57,796 nucleotides of DNA, from positions 1 to 57,796 of the forward strand of contig JAGOAS010000027.1 of NCBI GenBank assembly GCA_017983795.1, in the 5' to 3' direction. The DNA is from Piscinibacter sp. (lineage in GTDB: Bacteria; Pseudomonadota; Gammaproteobacteria; Burkholderiales; Burkholderiaceae_C). Made by a program: the position numbers and the translations under genes. Position 1 is the first letter of the stretch, and the number at the start of each line of letters is the position of its first letter. Below the pieces are notes generated by a model, which did no database searches, had not been told where the DNA came from, and saw only the letters and a program-made list of their open reading frames with translations. Below are positions 8,053 through 17,468 of this stretch, in pieces.

Positions 8053-9981
8053 TTAGCGTGCAGCCTGCTGCGATTCGGCGCGGCGGGCCGAGAAACGCTC
8101 GGCCGCCGCCTGGTAGAAGGCGATGCCTTCCTCGAGCGCGTCGTGCTCGCGGGCCTCCTCGCCCTCCTGCTGGCCGGCCAGCGCGATCACCTTGGTGGCG
8201 CGCTTGGGCCGCAGCTCCACCTGCTCGCCGGCGCCGACATAGCCCACCGTCTGGTAGTTGGCCATGAACAGCGACGCCGGCACGTCGCTGTCGTGCAGCA
8301 CGTCGCGGCCGAAGAACTCGGAGACGTAGCGCAGGTCGAGCAGGCCCAGCAGCGTCGGCGCCACGTCGATCTGCGAGGCCAGCGCGTCGACCCTGGCCGG
8401 CTCGACCAGCCCCGGCGCCCACACCACCATGGGGATGTGGAAGCGCTCCATCGGCAGGTCGCTGCGCCCGCGTGCGATCGAGGTGTGGTCGGCCACGAAG
8501 ACGAAGATCGTCTTGCCGAACCAGGGCCGCTCGCGCGCCTTGTCGACGAAGCGGCCGATGGCGTAGTCGGTGTATTTCACCGCGCCGTCGCGGCCGCTGC
8601 CCGAGGGGATGTCGATGCGGCCCTCCGGGTAGGTGAAGGGGCGGTGGTTGGAGGTGGTCATCACGTGCGCGAATACGCGCTTGCCGTCGGCCGCGCGCGC
8701 GTCGATCTCGCGCAGCGCCAGGTCGAACAGGTCCTCGTCGGCCACGCCCCAGATGTTCTCATGGTGGATGTCCTGCTTGTCGATGGCGCGGCGGTCGATC
8801 ACGGTGTAGCCGTTGCCGCCGAAGAAGCTCGCCATGTTGTCGAAATAGCTGTAGCCGCCGTAGATGTAGAGCGACTCCCAGCCTTGCGCCTCGAGCACGC
8901 CGCCGAGCGTGAACAGCCCGCTGTTGTTCGGCCGCATGGGCACGGCGTGGCCGGGCGTGGGCGGCACCGACAGGGTCAGCGCCTCCAGCCCGCGCACGGT
9001 GCGCGTGCCGGTGGCGTACATCTGCGTGAAGAACAGGCCCTCGCGCGCGAGCTGCTCGAGGCGCGGCGTCAGGCCCTTGGCGCCGCCCAGGCTCTCGATG
9101 AACTCGGCGCCCAGGCTCTCGATGGACACCATCACCACGTTCAGATCGCGGCGCGCTCCGCCGGGCAGCACCTCGCGGCGGATCGGCATGTCGGGCGCCG
9201 GCGTGAGCCGGTAGCGCGCCGCGTGGCCGAAGCGCTTGTGCAGGATCGCCTCGACCTTCGCCTGCGGCAGCGTGGCGTAGAAGCGCTGGTAGTCGATCTG
9301 GTTGTAGCGCAGCGCGTGGAAGAACTCCCACACGCCGTTGCCGGCCACCTGCACCAGCTGCGGCTGGCCCAGGCTGTCCTTCCAGCCGGTGGATACACCG
9401 GCGGTGACGGCCACCGCGCCGCCCACGTAGGCCAGCGCGAGCAGCGAGCGGCGCCCGAAGCCGGGCGCCTCGCGCGCCGCCGTGCGGCGCAGCGGCCGCG
9501 CCAGCAGCGCGGCCAGCACCAATGTCGCCGCGGCTATGCCGGCGAACATCGGCCCGAGTGCGTAGGACTCGCGGATGTTGCCCACCACCTCGCGCGTGTA
9601 GACGAGGTAGTCGACGGCGATGAAGTTGAAGCGCGAGGCGAACTCGTTCCAGAACACGAATTCGGAGACGCTCACGAAGATCAGCCCGGCCAGCAGCGCC
9701 GCGCTCAGCAGCAGCGCCACCACGCCGAGCGCGCGGCGCGCCCTCAGTGCCGGCCAGAACCAGCCCAGCAGCACCAGCGGCAGGCACCACCACAGCGCCA
9801 CGGCGAGGTCGTAGCCGAAGCCGAGCGCGAGCGCCGGCGCGAGCCGCAGCGGCTCGAACAACCCGGCATCGGCGTTGAACAGCACCAGCCCGAGCCGCGT
9901 CAGCGTGCTGACGGCCAGGAAGGCGATGAACAGGGGCGCGGCGAGCGCGAGACGGGGGGAGGATTTGTCCAAGACGAGCAC
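8053..9981 (-). CDS. LTA synthase family protein (membrane phosphoglycerol/phosphoethanolamine transferase-like)
   Basis: A 642-residue inner-membrane protein with a GTG start. About five hydrophobic helices occupy the first 190 residues. They are followed by a periplasmic alkaline-phosphatase-superfamily domain with VVMVSIESLGAEF (first metal site), a probable nucleophile Thr in ATGTRTVRG, and VADHTS near the C-terminus (second metal site). In Gram-negative bacteria such proteins modify periplasmic glucans or lipids with phosphoglycerol or related groups rather than making lipoteichoic acid. The acceptor cannot be read here. It is followed by the M3 peptidase gene after a 46-base gap. Confidence 0.85.
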   Translation of the reverse strand: MLVLDKSSPRLALAAPLFIAFLAVSTLTRLGLVLFNADAGLFEPLRLAPALALGFGYDLAVALWWCLPLVLLGWFWPALRARRALGVVALLLSAALLAGLIFVSVSEFVFWNEFASRFNFIAVDYLVYTREVVGNIRESYALGPMFAGIAAATLVLAALLARPLRRTAAREAPGFGRRSLLALAYVGGAVAVTAGVSTGWKDSLGQPQLVQVAGNGVWEFFHALRYNQIDYQRFYATLPQAKVEAILHKRFGHAARYRLTPAPDMPIRREVLPGGARRDLNVVMVSIESLGAEFIESLGGAKGLTPRLEQLAREGLFFTQMYATGTRTVRGLEALTLSVPPTPGHAVPMRPNNSGLFTLGGVLEAQGWESLYIYGGYSYFDNMASFFGGNGYTVIDRRAIDKQDIHHENIWGVADEDLFDLALREIDARAADGKRVFAHVMTTSNHRPFTYPEGRIDIPSGSGRDGAVKYTDYAIGRFVDKARERPWFGKTIFVFVADHTSIARGRSDLPMERFHIPMVVWAPGLVEPARVDALASQIDVAPTLLGLLDLRYVSEFFGRDVLHDSDVPASLFMANYQTVGYVGAGEQVELRPKRATKVIALAGQQEGEEAREHDALEEGIAFYQAAAERFSARRAESQQAAR

Positions 9982-10046
9982 GATGGCGGGCCGGCGCGGC
10001 TGACTCTAGCCGCCCAGACTGAAGTGGAGCTTAGGCGACGCGGGCA

Positions 10047-10526
10047 TTACTTCTCCTTGCGGATCGCCTCGAGGTCGCCCTGGTCGAAACGTCGATTGTC
10101 GCAGCGCTGGCGGAAGGCGGCACGATCCGCATCGAGCGCGCCGACCCGGGCGTTGAAGGCGTCGCTGCGGGCCCCGAAGGCTTCGATCGCCTGGTCGCGC
10201 GCCTTGGCGCGGGCGACGTGCGCCTCGATCGCCTCGACATTGGTGCGATCCAGCGCTTCCAGCTCGGCCTTGAGCACCTCGCCCTGGCGCACCAGCTCGG
10301 CCTTCTCGCCTTCGAGCTGGCCACGCTCGCTGGCCATGCCGTCGGAAGCCCTCACCACGCGCGACTCGATCGCCAGGCACTCGCGCAGCTCGGTCTTGCT
10401 CAGCAGCGGGCCGCTGCCCTTGCCGCTGCCGCTGCCGAATACGCCGATGCGCAGCTTCTCGTTGGCGGCATGGGCGGTGCTCAGGGCGACGACCAGGGTG
10501 AGCAGGCAGGCGGCGGGGCGGATCAT
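10047..10526 (-). CDS. exported coiled-coil protein of unknown function
   Basis: A 159-residue protein with a clear signal peptide (MIRPAACLLTLVVALSTAHA, cleavage after AHA). A short Gly/Ser/Lys-rich linker (GSGSGKGSGPLL) follows. Residues about 55-140 are dense in Glu, Ala, Arg and Leu and look like a long helical coiled coil. Two cysteines (in ELRECL and FRQRCDNR) could form a disulfide. I do not recognise a family. It is probably periplasmic. It lies between the divergent Gfo/Idh/MocA gene and the membrane sulfatase-fold gene. Confidence 0.75.
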   Translation of the reverse strand: MIRPAACLLTLVVALSTAHAANEKLRIGVFGSGSGKGSGPLLSKTELRECLAIESRVVRASDGMASERGQLEGEKAELVRQGEVLKAELEALDRTNVEAIEAHVARAKARDQAIEAFGARSDAFNARVGALDADRAAFRQRCDNRRFDQGDLEAIRKEK

Positions 10527-10615
10527 GGGCGGTTCGAGCGGGTCGGATCAGGCCGCGCATGATGCCATCGGCGCACGCGTCCACAATCGGGGGCCTTCCC
10601 CGCCCTGAGCGCACG

Positions 10616-11704
10616 ATGACCCCCTCCGCCCTGCGCGTCGGCCTGATCGGCTACGGCTACGCCGGCAAGACCTTCCACGCGCCGCTGATCGCCGGCGTGC
10701 CCGGGCTGGTGCTGGCCGCGGTGGCCAGCCGCGACGCGGCGCGCGTGCACGCCGACTGGCCCCAAGCCGAGGTGCTGGCCGACCCCCAGGCGCTGCTGCG
10801 CCGCGCCGACCTCGACCTGGTGGTGATCGCCAGCCCGAACGACAGCCACTTTCCGCTCGCCCGCGCGGCGCTGGCCGAGGGCCGCCACGTGGTGGTCGAC
10901 AAGCCCTTCACGCTCACGCTGGCCGAGGCGCGCGAGCTCGGCGCGCTGGCACGCGCACGCGGCCGGGTGCTCGCGGTGTTCCACAACCGGCGCTGGGACG
11001 GCGATTTCCTGACCCTGCGCGAACTGGTCGAGCGCGGCACGCTGGGCCGCATCGCCCATCTCGAATCGGCCTTCGATCGCTTCCGGCCGACGGTGCGCGC
11101 GCGCTGGCGCGAATCGGCCGCGCCCGGCGCCGGGCTGTGGTTCGACCTCGGCCCGCACCTGCTCGACCAGGCGCTGCAGCTGTTCGGCTGGCCCGACAGC
11201 ATCAGGCTCGATGCGGCCACGCTGCGCGACGGCGGCCTGGCCGACGACTGGTTCCAGGCGCTTCTGACCTGGCCGCAGCGCCGCGCCGTGCTGCGCGCCA
11301 GCATGCTGGCCGCCGCGCCGGCGCCGCGCTTCGCGGTGCACGGCACGGGCGGCTCCTGGCTCAAGTGGGGGCTGGATCCGCAGGAAGACGCGCTCAAGGC
11401 CGGCGCGCGCCCGAGCTGGCCGCCGCCGGCGGGCTGGGGCGTCGATGCGAACGAGAGCCGCCTCACCCGCCCCGCGGGCGAGGCATTGCAGAGCGAACCC
11501 TGGCCGCTGCAGCGCGGCTGCCAGGGCGCCTTCTACGCCGCGCTGCGCGACGCGCTGCGCGGGCAAGGCGCCAACCCGGTGCCACCCGAGCAGGCCATCG
11601 CCGTGATGGCGCTCATCGAACTCGGCCAGCGCAGCGCGCGCGAGGGCCGCACGCTGGAGGCGGGCCGCATGCCCGGGCTGGCCGAGCCGGCCGAGAAGCG
11701 CTGA
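10616..11704 (+). CDS. Gfo/Idh/MocA family oxidoreductase
   Basis: A 362-residue NAD(P)-dependent oxidoreductase. The Rossmann start VGLIGYGYAGKTFHAPLI is followed by VIASPNDSHF and the EKP-equivalent VVDKPFTLTLAEA; the C-terminal part includes GLWFDLGPHLLDQAL. This pattern matches the YvaA/YdgJ-type branch that oxidises or reduces sugars and cyclitols such as scyllo-inositol. The ATG at 10616 was chosen because the motif begins within ten residues; an upstream in-frame ATG at 10559 would add 19 unlikely residues overlapping the divergent promoter region. It is a single gene convergent with the K+ channel gene. Confidence 0.9.
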   Translation: MTPSALRVGLIGYGYAGKTFHAPLIAGVPGLVLAAVASRDAARVHADWPQAEVLADPQALLRRADLDLVVIASPNDSHFPLARAALAEGRHVVVDKPFTLTLAEARELGALARARGRVLAVFHNRRWDGDFLTLRELVERGTLGRIAHLESAFDRFRPTVRARWRESAAPGAGLWFDLGPHLLDQALQLFGWPDSIRLDAATLRDGGLADDWFQALLTWPQRRAVLRASMLAAAPAPRFAVHGTGGSWLKWGLDPQEDALKAGARPSWPPPAGWGVDANESRLTRPAGEALQSEPWPLQRGCQGAFYAALRDALRGQGANPVPPEQAIAVMALIELGQRSAREGRTLEAGRMPGLAEPAEKR

Positions 11705-11707
11705 GGC

Positions 11708-12589
11708 TCAGCCCAGCGCCGCGCCGCACTCGCGGCAGAAGCGCGCCGCGGCCTCGTGCCCCTTGCAGCCGCAGTGCTCGCAGCGGCGCATCGCCTCCTC
11801 GCGGCGAAAGCGCTGGGCGGTGAACTCGGCGCTGACGATGCCGGTCGGCACGGCCAGGATGCCCCAGCCGAGCAGCATCATCACCGAGGCGACGGCGCGC
11901 CCCAGGTCGGTCTTGGGCGTGATGTCGCCGAAGCCCACCGTGGTCATGGTCGTGATCGCCCAGTAGATGCCGACCGGGATGCTGGTGTAGCCGTTGGCCG
12001 CGCCCTCGATCACGTACATCAGCGTGCCCATCACCAGCACCACCATCATCACGAAGGACAGGAATACCGCGATCTTGCGCCGGCTGGCGGCCAGCGCGGC
12101 GCCGAGCGCGCCGTACTCGGCCACGTAGGCGCCCATCTTGAAGATGCGGAAGATGCGCAGCAGGCGCAGCACGCGCACGTCGATCAGCGCGTGCAGCTCG
12201 GGCGCGAACAGCGCCAGCCAGGTGGGCAGCACGGCGAGCAGGTCGATCGCGCCCAGCAGGCTGGCGGCATAGCGCCAGGGCCGGCGCACGCAGGCCAGCC
12301 GCGCCAGGTATTCGAGCGTGAAGACGATCGTGCAGCCCCACTCGAGCAGATCGAATACGCGGCCGGCGCGGCCGCCGATGGATTCCACGCTGTCGAGCAC
12401 GACGACGACCACGCTGGCCACGATCAGCCAGAGCAGCGCCACGTCGAAGGCGCGGCCGACACGCGTGTCGGATTCGAAGATGACGCGGTACAAGGCGAGG
12501 CGCCAGCCGCGCTCGGGGCGGCCGAAGCGCTCGGCGGCGTCGTCGGGCGGCACGGCGGGCAGCGCGGTGGAGGATGCGGTCGGATGCAT
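11708..12589 (-). CDS. voltage-gated potassium channel-type ion transporter with C-terminal zinc ribbon
   Basis: A 293-residue membrane protein with about six transmembrane helices. An S4-like basic helix (VRVLRLLRIFRIFKM) is followed by the pore and K+ selectivity filter (TTMTTVGFGD). The family is the bacterial Kv-type channel. After the last helix the protein ends in a short cytoplasmic tail with a CxHC/CxxC zinc-ribbon pattern (CEHCGCKG ... FCRECG). That tail is atypical compared with the RCK domains common in K+ channels and may serve in ligand sensing or assembly. It is a single leftward gene, divergent from yaeQ. Confidence 0.9.
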   Translation of the reverse strand: MHPTASSTALPAVPPDDAAERFGRPERGWRLALYRVIFESDTRVGRAFDVALLWLIVASVVVVVLDSVESIGGRAGRVFDLLEWGCTIVFTLEYLARLACVRRPWRYAASLLGAIDLLAVLPTWLALFAPELHALIDVRVLRLLRIFRIFKMGAYVAEYGALGAALAASRRKIAVFLSFVMMVVLVMGTLMYVIEGAANGYTSIPVGIYWAITTMTTVGFGDITPKTDLGRAVASVMMLLGWGILAVPTGIVSAEFTAQRFRREEAMRRCEHCGCKGHEAAARFCRECGAALG

Positions 12590-12652
12590 GGCGATGATTG
12601 TGCGCCGCCGCCCTGCTCATAATCGCGGCTTTGCGCCGCTCGCACGCCGCCC

Positions 12653-13204
12653 ATGGCACTCAAGGCCACGATCTTCAAAGCCCGCCTGTCGCTCGCCGAC
12701 ATGGACCGCGGCCTCTACGCCGACCACGCGCTGACCCTGGCGCGCCACCCTTCCGAAACCGACGAGCGCCTGCTGATGCGCGTGCTGGCCTTCGCGCTGA
12801 ACGTGCCGGCCGACGACCGCGACGGCATGCTCGAGTTCGGCAAGGGCCTGTCGGACACCGACGAGCCCGATCTCTGGCACCGCGACCTCACCGGCCGCAT
12901 CCGCCACTGGATCGAGGTCGGCCAGCCCGACGACAAGCGCCTGCTGCGCGCCGCCGGCCGGGCCGACCAGGTGAGCGTCTATGCCTACGCCGCCAGCACG
13001 CCGATCTGGTGGAGCGGCATCGCCGGCAAGATCGCCCGCGCGGGAAACATCCGCGTCTGGCAGGTGGATGCTGCGCAGAGCCAGGCGCTGGCGGCGCTCG
13101 CTCAACGTACCATGGACCTGCAGGTGAGCATCCAGGACGGCACCTGCTGGGTGGGCGACGGCGAACGCTCGGTCGAGATCACGCCGCGCCGGCTCGAAAC
13201 CTGA
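12653..13204 (+). CDS. yaeQ: YaeQ family protein
   Basis: A 183-residue protein that matches YaeQ along its length: FKARLSLADMDRGLYADHAL at the start, DETDERLL-like SETDERLLMRVLAFAL, GKGLSDTDEPDLW and the later QVSIQDGTCWVGDG. The fold is related to PD-(D/E)XK nucleases. YaeQ was linked to transcription anti-termination by suppression of rfaH defects, but its biochemical role remains unclear. Length and motifs are complete. A 29-base gap separates it from the small acetyltransferase gene, so the two may be co-transcribed. Confidence 0.93.
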   Translation: MALKATIFKARLSLADMDRGLYADHALTLARHPSETDERLLMRVLAFALNVPADDRDGMLEFGKGLSDTDEPDLWHRDLTGRIRHWIEVGQPDDKRLLRAAGRADQVSVYAYAASTPIWWSGIAGKIARAGNIRVWQVDAAQSQALAALAQRTMDLQVSIQDGTCWVGDGERSVEITPRRLET

Positions 13205-13233
13205 TCCCTTCTCCTTGCGAAAGGACGTCGACG

Positions 13234-13509
13234 ATGAGCATCACGATCGAGCACGACGCCAAGGCGGGCCGCTTCTTCACCCAGGTGCACGGCCACCTGT
13301 GCCTGTGCGACTACCGCCTGCGCGAGGGCGTCATGGCCATCACGCACACCGAGGTGGCGCCCGAGCTGGAGGGCCAGGGCATCGCCGCCGAGCTGGTGCG
13401 CGCCGCGCTCGCCCATGCGCGCGAGCAGGGCCTCAAGGTGCGGCCGCTGTGCTCCTACGTGCAGGCCTACATGCGCCGGCATCCCGAAGTGCAGTCGCTG
13501 CTCGCCTGA
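13234..13509 (+). CDS. small GNAT-type N-acetyltransferase (YjdJ-like)
   Basis: A 91-residue mini-GNAT protein. It consists of the acetyl-CoA-binding core, with ITHTEVAPELEGQGIAAELVRAAL (the Q-x-x-G-x-A pyrophosphate loop) and a C-terminal PLCSYVQAYMRRHPE. This is the short 'GCN5-related, YjdJ' group of about 90-100 residues, whose acceptor substrate is unknown. A good AAGGA site lies just before the ATG at 13234. Two bases separate its stop from the start of the prolyl oligopeptidase, which implies co-transcription. Confidence 0.9.
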   Translation: MSITIEHDAKAGRFFTQVHGHLCLCDYRLREGVMAITHTEVAPELEGQGIAAELVRAALAHAREQGLKVRPLCSYVQAYMRRHPEVQSLLA

Positions 13510-13511
13510 CG

Positions 13512-15674
13512 ATGCGGACGATGCACCCGCGCTCCCTCGCCGCCTGGCTGCTGTGCGCCGCGGCCGCCGCCCTGCCTTCCCTCGCCATGCCCGCCGACGC
13601 CCCCACCCCCGACGACCCCTACCTCTGGCTGGAAGACGTGCAGGGCGACAAGGCGCTCGCCTGGGTGCGCGAGCGCAATGCCGAGACGCTGAAACTGATC
13701 GCCGCGCGCGAGGACTTCGCGCCCACGCGCGCTCGGCTGCTCGACGTGCTGAACTCGCGCGACCGCATCCCCATGGTCGCGCGCCGCGGCGACTGGCTCT
13801 ACAACCTCTGGCAGGACGCCGATCACAAGCGCGGCCTGTGGCGCCGCACCTCGCTGGCCGAGTACCGCAAGGCCCGGCCGCAGTGGGAGACGGTGATCGA
13901 CCTCGACGCGCTGGGCGCGGCGGAGAAGGAGAACTGGGTCTGGGGCGGCGCCGAGTGCCTGGGGCCCGACTACCGGCGCTGCCTGGTCTTGCTGTCGCGC
14001 GGCGGCGCCGACGCCAAGGTGATCCGCGAGTTCGACACCGTGGCCAAGCGCTTCGTCGACGGCGGCTTCGCGCTGCCGGAAGCCAAGACGGACGTGGCCT
14101 GGATCGACGCCGACACGCTCATCGTCGGCACCGACTTCGGCCCCGGCTCCATGACCGATTCGGGCTACCCGCGCGTGCTCAAGCGCTGGAAGCGCGGCAC
14201 GCCGCTGGCCGACGCGACGACGATCTTCGAAGGCCGCGCCGAAGACACCTGGGTCGGCGCCAGCGTCGACCACACGCCCGGTTTCGAGCGCACCCTGATC
14301 GTGCGCGCGCTGGATTTCTACCGCCAGCAAACCTTCCTGCTCGAAGGCGAGCAGCTGGTGCGCCTGGACGTGCCCGACGATGCGCGCATCAGCTTCCTGC
14401 ACAGCGCCGGCGTCGCCGGCGATACGCTGCTGCTCGAGCTGCGCAGCGACTACCGCGCCGGCGAGCGGGTATTCGCCAAGGGCTCGCTGCTGGCCACCGA
14501 CTTCGCCGCCTTCCGGCGCGGCGAGCGGCGCTTCCAGCCGCTCTTTGAACCGACCGAGACGCGCTCGCTGGCCGGCGTCGCGACGACGCGCAGCCACGTG
14601 CTGGTCACCATCAACGACAACGTGATCGGCACGCTGGAGGAATGGAAGCGCGAGAGCGGTGGGCGCTTCGTGCGCCGCGTGGCGGTGACGCCCGCGCCCG
14701 GCAACCTGGGCGTGATCGCGCTGCACGACAGCGAGCGCCGCGACGACCCGCTGGCCGAGCAGTACCTGCTGAGCTACACCGATTTCCTCACCCCCGATTC
14801 GCTGCTGCTCGGCCGCACCGGCAGCGACCGGCGCGAGACGCTCAAGACCCTGCCCGCCAGCTTCGACGCCACGGGCATGCGCGCCGAGCAGCTCTTCGCG
14901 CAGAGCCGCGACGGCACGCGCGTGCCCTACTTCGTGGTCTGGCCCAAGGGCGCCAAGGCCGACGGCAACAACCCGACGCTGCTGTACGGCTACGGCGGCT
15001 TCCAGATCTCGCTCGAGCCCTGGTATTCGCGCGGCATGGGCGCGGCCTGGTATTCGCGCGGCGGCGTGCTGGTGGTGGCCAACATCCGCGGCGGCGGCGA
15101 GTTCGGCCCGCGCTGGCACCAGGCGGCGATCAAGGAGAACAAACAGCGCAGCTACGACGACTTCATCGCCGTCGCCGAAGACCTGGTGCGGCGCAAGATC
15201 ACCAGCGCGCGCCAGCTCGGCATCGAAGGCGGCAGCAACGGCGGGCTGCTGGTCGGCGCCGTGATGGTGCAGCGGCCCGAGCTCTTCAATGCCGTCGTCT
15301 GCCAGGTGCCGCTGCTGGACATGAAGCGCTTCCACAAGCTGCTCGCCGGCGCGAGCTGGATGGCCGAGTACGGCAACCCCGACAAGCCGGAAGACTGGGC
15401 CGTGATCTCGCGCTACAGCCCCTACCAGAACGTGAAGCGCGACGGCGGCTACCCCACGCCGCTCTTCACCACCTCGACGCGCGACGACCGGGTGCACCCG
15501 GGCCATGCGCGCAAGATGGTGGCGCGCCTGCGCGAGCTGGGCCAGCCGGTGCTGTACTACGAGAACATCGAGGGCGGCCACGGCGGCGCGGCCGACAACG
15601 AGCAGCGCGCCACGCTGCAGGCGATCGAATTCACCTACCTGTGGCAGCGGCTCGCGGCGCCCCGTTCGCCCTGA
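13512..15674 (+). CDS. prolyl oligopeptidase family serine peptidase, exported
   Basis: A 720-residue S9A peptidase with an N-terminal signal peptide (SLAAWLLCAAAAALPSLAMPA). A beta-propeller region follows, beginning DDPYLWLEDVQGDKALAWV. The C-terminal hydrolase domain has the nucleophile Ser575 in GGSNGG, the acidic residue in RDDRVHPGH and the histidine in GGHGG. It hydrolyses oligopeptides after proline; the signal peptide suggests a periplasmic location. The start is ATG 13512 or the second Met three codons on. The stop codon lies inside a palindromic repeat (see 15663-15733), so the last few residues are repeat-derived. Confidence 0.92.
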   Translation: MRTMHPRSLAAWLLCAAAAALPSLAMPADAPTPDDPYLWLEDVQGDKALAWVRERNAETLKLIAAREDFAPTRARLLDVLNSRDRIPMVARRGDWLYNLWQDADHKRGLWRRTSLAEYRKARPQWETVIDLDALGAAEKENWVWGGAECLGPDYRRCLVLLSRGGADAKVIREFDTVAKRFVDGGFALPEAKTDVAWIDADTLIVGTDFGPGSMTDSGYPRVLKRWKRGTPLADATTIFEGRAEDTWVGASVDHTPGFERTLIVRALDFYRQQTFLLEGEQLVRLDVPDDARISFLHSAGVAGDTLLLELRSDYRAGERVFAKGSLLATDFAAFRRGERRFQPLFEPTETRSLAGVATTRSHVLVTINDNVIGTLEEWKRESGGRFVRRVAVTPAPGNLGVIALHDSERRDDPLAEQYLLSYTDFLTPDSLLLGRTGSDRRETLKTLPASFDATGMRAEQLFAQSRDGTRVPYFVVWPKGAKADGNNPTLLYGYGGFQISLEPWYSRGMGAAWYSRGGVLVVANIRGGGEFGPRWHQAAIKENKQRSYDDFIAVAEDLVRRKITSARQLGIEGGSNGGLLVGAVMVQRPELFNAVVCQVPLLDMKRFHKLLAGASWMAEYGNPDKPEDWAVISRYSPYQNVKRDGGYPTPLFTTSTRDDRVHPGHARKMVARLRELGQPVLYYENIEGGHGGAADNEQRATLQAIEFTYLWQRLAAPRSP

Positions 15675-15733
15675 GCCTGTCGAAGGGCCTCGCGCTGCAC
15701 CTCGGTCAGGCTTCGACAAGCTCAGCCCGAACG
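15663..15733. repeat. REP/BIME-like inverted repeat pair, copy 1
   Basis: The left arm 15663-15685 (CGTTCGCCCTGAGC...TCGAAG) and the right arm 15711-15733 (CTTCGACAAGCTC...CGAACG) are near-perfect inverted complements, with a 25-base spacer. The same arms recur at 30.3 kb and 40.8 kb. Here the element lies between two convergent genes and overlaps the prolyl oligopeptidase stop codon (15672-15674). The arms could form a long hairpin that protects or terminates transcripts from both sides. Confidence 0.9.
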
Positions 15734-15749
15734 GGATCCATGACCGGAT

Positions 15750-17468
15750 CTATCCCTCGCGGTCCTGCAGCAGCCGCCACATCACCTTGCCCGAGCCCGA
15801 CTTGGGCAGGCTCTCGACGAACTCGACGATCTTCGGCACCTTGTAGGCCGCCATGTGCTCGCGCGCCCACGCGGTGATGTCCTCGGCCGCGGTCTTGCCC
15901 CGGGCCTCGGCACGCAGCACCACCACCGCCTTGACGGTCTCGCCGCGGTACTCGTCGCGCGCGGCGATGATGCAGGCCTCCTGCACCGCCGGGTGCTTGA
16001 ACAGCAGCGCCTCCACCTCGGCCGGCCAGACCTTGAAGCCGCTCGCGTTGATCATGCGCTTGAGGCGATCGGTGAGGAAGAAGTAGCCCTCCTCGTCCAT
16101 GCGGCCGAGGTCGCCGGTGCGGAAAAAACGCTTGCCGCTCGCGTCGCCCGGCAGCGTGACGAACGCCGCCTCGGTGGCCTCGGGGTGCTTCCAGTAGCCC
16201 TTGAAGACCATCGGCCCGTGGGTGACGATCTCGCCGGTCTCGCCCACCGGCAGCTCCTGCAGCGTGATCGGGTCCACCACGCGCGAGTCGACGCCGAAGA
16301 TCGGGATGCCCAGGCACTGCAGCTTGGCGCGCTCGGGCGGGTTGGCGTGGCTAGGCGCGGCCGTCTCGGTGAGGCCGTAGCCCTCGGCGAAGGTCAGGCC
16401 GAACTCGTCCTGCAGGCGCTGCGCCACTGCCTGCGGCATGGCCGCGCCGCCGCCGCTGAGGTTGCGCAGCGAGCTGAGGTCGAAGCTCTTGTAGTTCGGG
16501 CTCGCGAACAGGTCGATGATCATCGTCGGGATGCAGGTCCAGTGCGAGACCTGGTGGCGCGAGATCAGCCGGCCGGCGAGCTCGCGATCCCAGCGCGGCA
16601 GGATCACCGTGGTGCAACCCGTGAAGACCGCGCCGAGCACGCCGTAGATCATGCCGGTGATGTGGAACATCGGCACCACGCCCAGCGCCACCGACTCCGG
16701 CCCGCTGTGCCCCCATTGCCCGCCGACGGCGTTGTGCATCAGCGTCAGGTGGGTGTGCATGCAGCCCTTGGGCAGCCCGGTGGTGCCCGAGGTGTAGGGC
16801 AGCAGCGCGAGGTCGTCGGGGCCGGCCGTGTGCGGGCCCGGCACGCGCCGCTCGGCCAGGGCGTCGAGCCAGCGCGTCCAGCCCGGGCCGCCGCCGGTGG
16901 CCTCGGGCAGCGGCGGGTCGACGCGCAGCCACTGCTCGGTGGCGGCGTTGGGCGCCTCGGCCGCTTCGATGCTCGCCGGCAGCGCGTCGGCATAACGCGT
17001 CACCAGCACGTGCTGCAGGCGCTGCGCCTCGGGCAGAGCGGCATTCGCCTGGGCGACGATGCCGGCCAGATCGGCGCTGCAGATCGTGACCTGGGTCTCG
17101 GGGTCGGTGATGTAGTGGCCGAACTCCTCGGCGCGGTTCATCGGGTTGACCGGCACCACCACCGCGTCGGCGCGCAGGATGCCGTACAGCGCGGCGACGA
17201 ACTGCGGACAGTTCTGCATGAACAGCGCGACGCGGTCGCCCTTCTTGACGCCGCGCGACTGCAGCCAGCCGGCGATGGCGAGGGCCTGGTCGTGCAACTC
17301 GCGGTAGCCGAGCGCGCGGCCGAAGAACAGGTAGGCCGGCTTGTCGGGGTAGCGCGTCGCCGAGACCTCGAGGTTGAACCACAGCGAGGTGCGCGGCGCG
17401 ATCACTTCGCGCGGCAGGCGGCGCGGCCAGATGGCGTGGTGCGGGCGCGTGACGGTGGCTTCGGGCAC
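15750..17468 (-). CDS. AMP-binding acyl-CoA synthetase (long-chain fatty-acid--CoA ligase-like)
   Basis: A 572-residue adenylate-forming enzyme with a GTG start. The P-loop LPYTSGTTGLPKG, the A5 motif EGYGLTET, the A7/A8 region FFRTGDLGRMDEEGYFF and the A10 lysine in LPKSGSGKVMWR are all present. The domain pair and N-terminal region (TSLWFNLEVSATRYPDKPAYLFFG) fit the medium/long-chain fatty acyl-CoA ligase group. It would activate a carboxylic acid to its CoA thioester in the cytoplasm. No beta-oxidation genes flank it directly, so the chain length is undetermined. Confidence 0.88.
   Translation of the reverse strand: MPEATVTRPHHAIWPRRLPREVIAPRTSLWFNLEVSATRYPDKPAYLFFGRALGYRELHDQALAIAGWLQSRGVKKGDRVALFMQNCPQFVAALYGILRADAVVVPVNPMNRAEEFGHYITDPETQVTICSADLAGIVAQANAALPEAQRLQHVLVTRYADALPASIEAAEAPNAATEQWLRVDPPLPEATGGGPGWTRWLDALAERRVPGPHTAGPDDLALLPYTSGTTGLPKGCMHTHLTLMHNAVGGQWGHSGPESVALGVVPMFHITGMIYGVLGAVFTGCTTVILPRWDRELAGRLISRHQVSHWTCIPTMIIDLFASPNYKSFDLSSLRNLSGGGAAMPQAVAQRLQDEFGLTFAEGYGLTETAAPSHANPPERAKLQCLGIPIFGVDSRVVDPITLQELPVGETGEIVTHGPMVFKGYWKHPEATEAAFVTLPGDASGKRFFRTGDLGRMDEEGYFFLTDRLKRMINASGFKVWPAEVEALLFKHPAVQEACIIAARDEYRGETVKAVVVLRAEARGKTAAEDITAWAREHMAAYKVPKIVEFVESLPKSGSGKVMWRLLQDREG

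Noticed and set aside
7825-10608. 927-codon plus-strand open frame opposite the LTA-synthase-like gene
   Set aside because: Shadow frame of low complexity; the minus-strand gene has clear helices and metal-site motifs.
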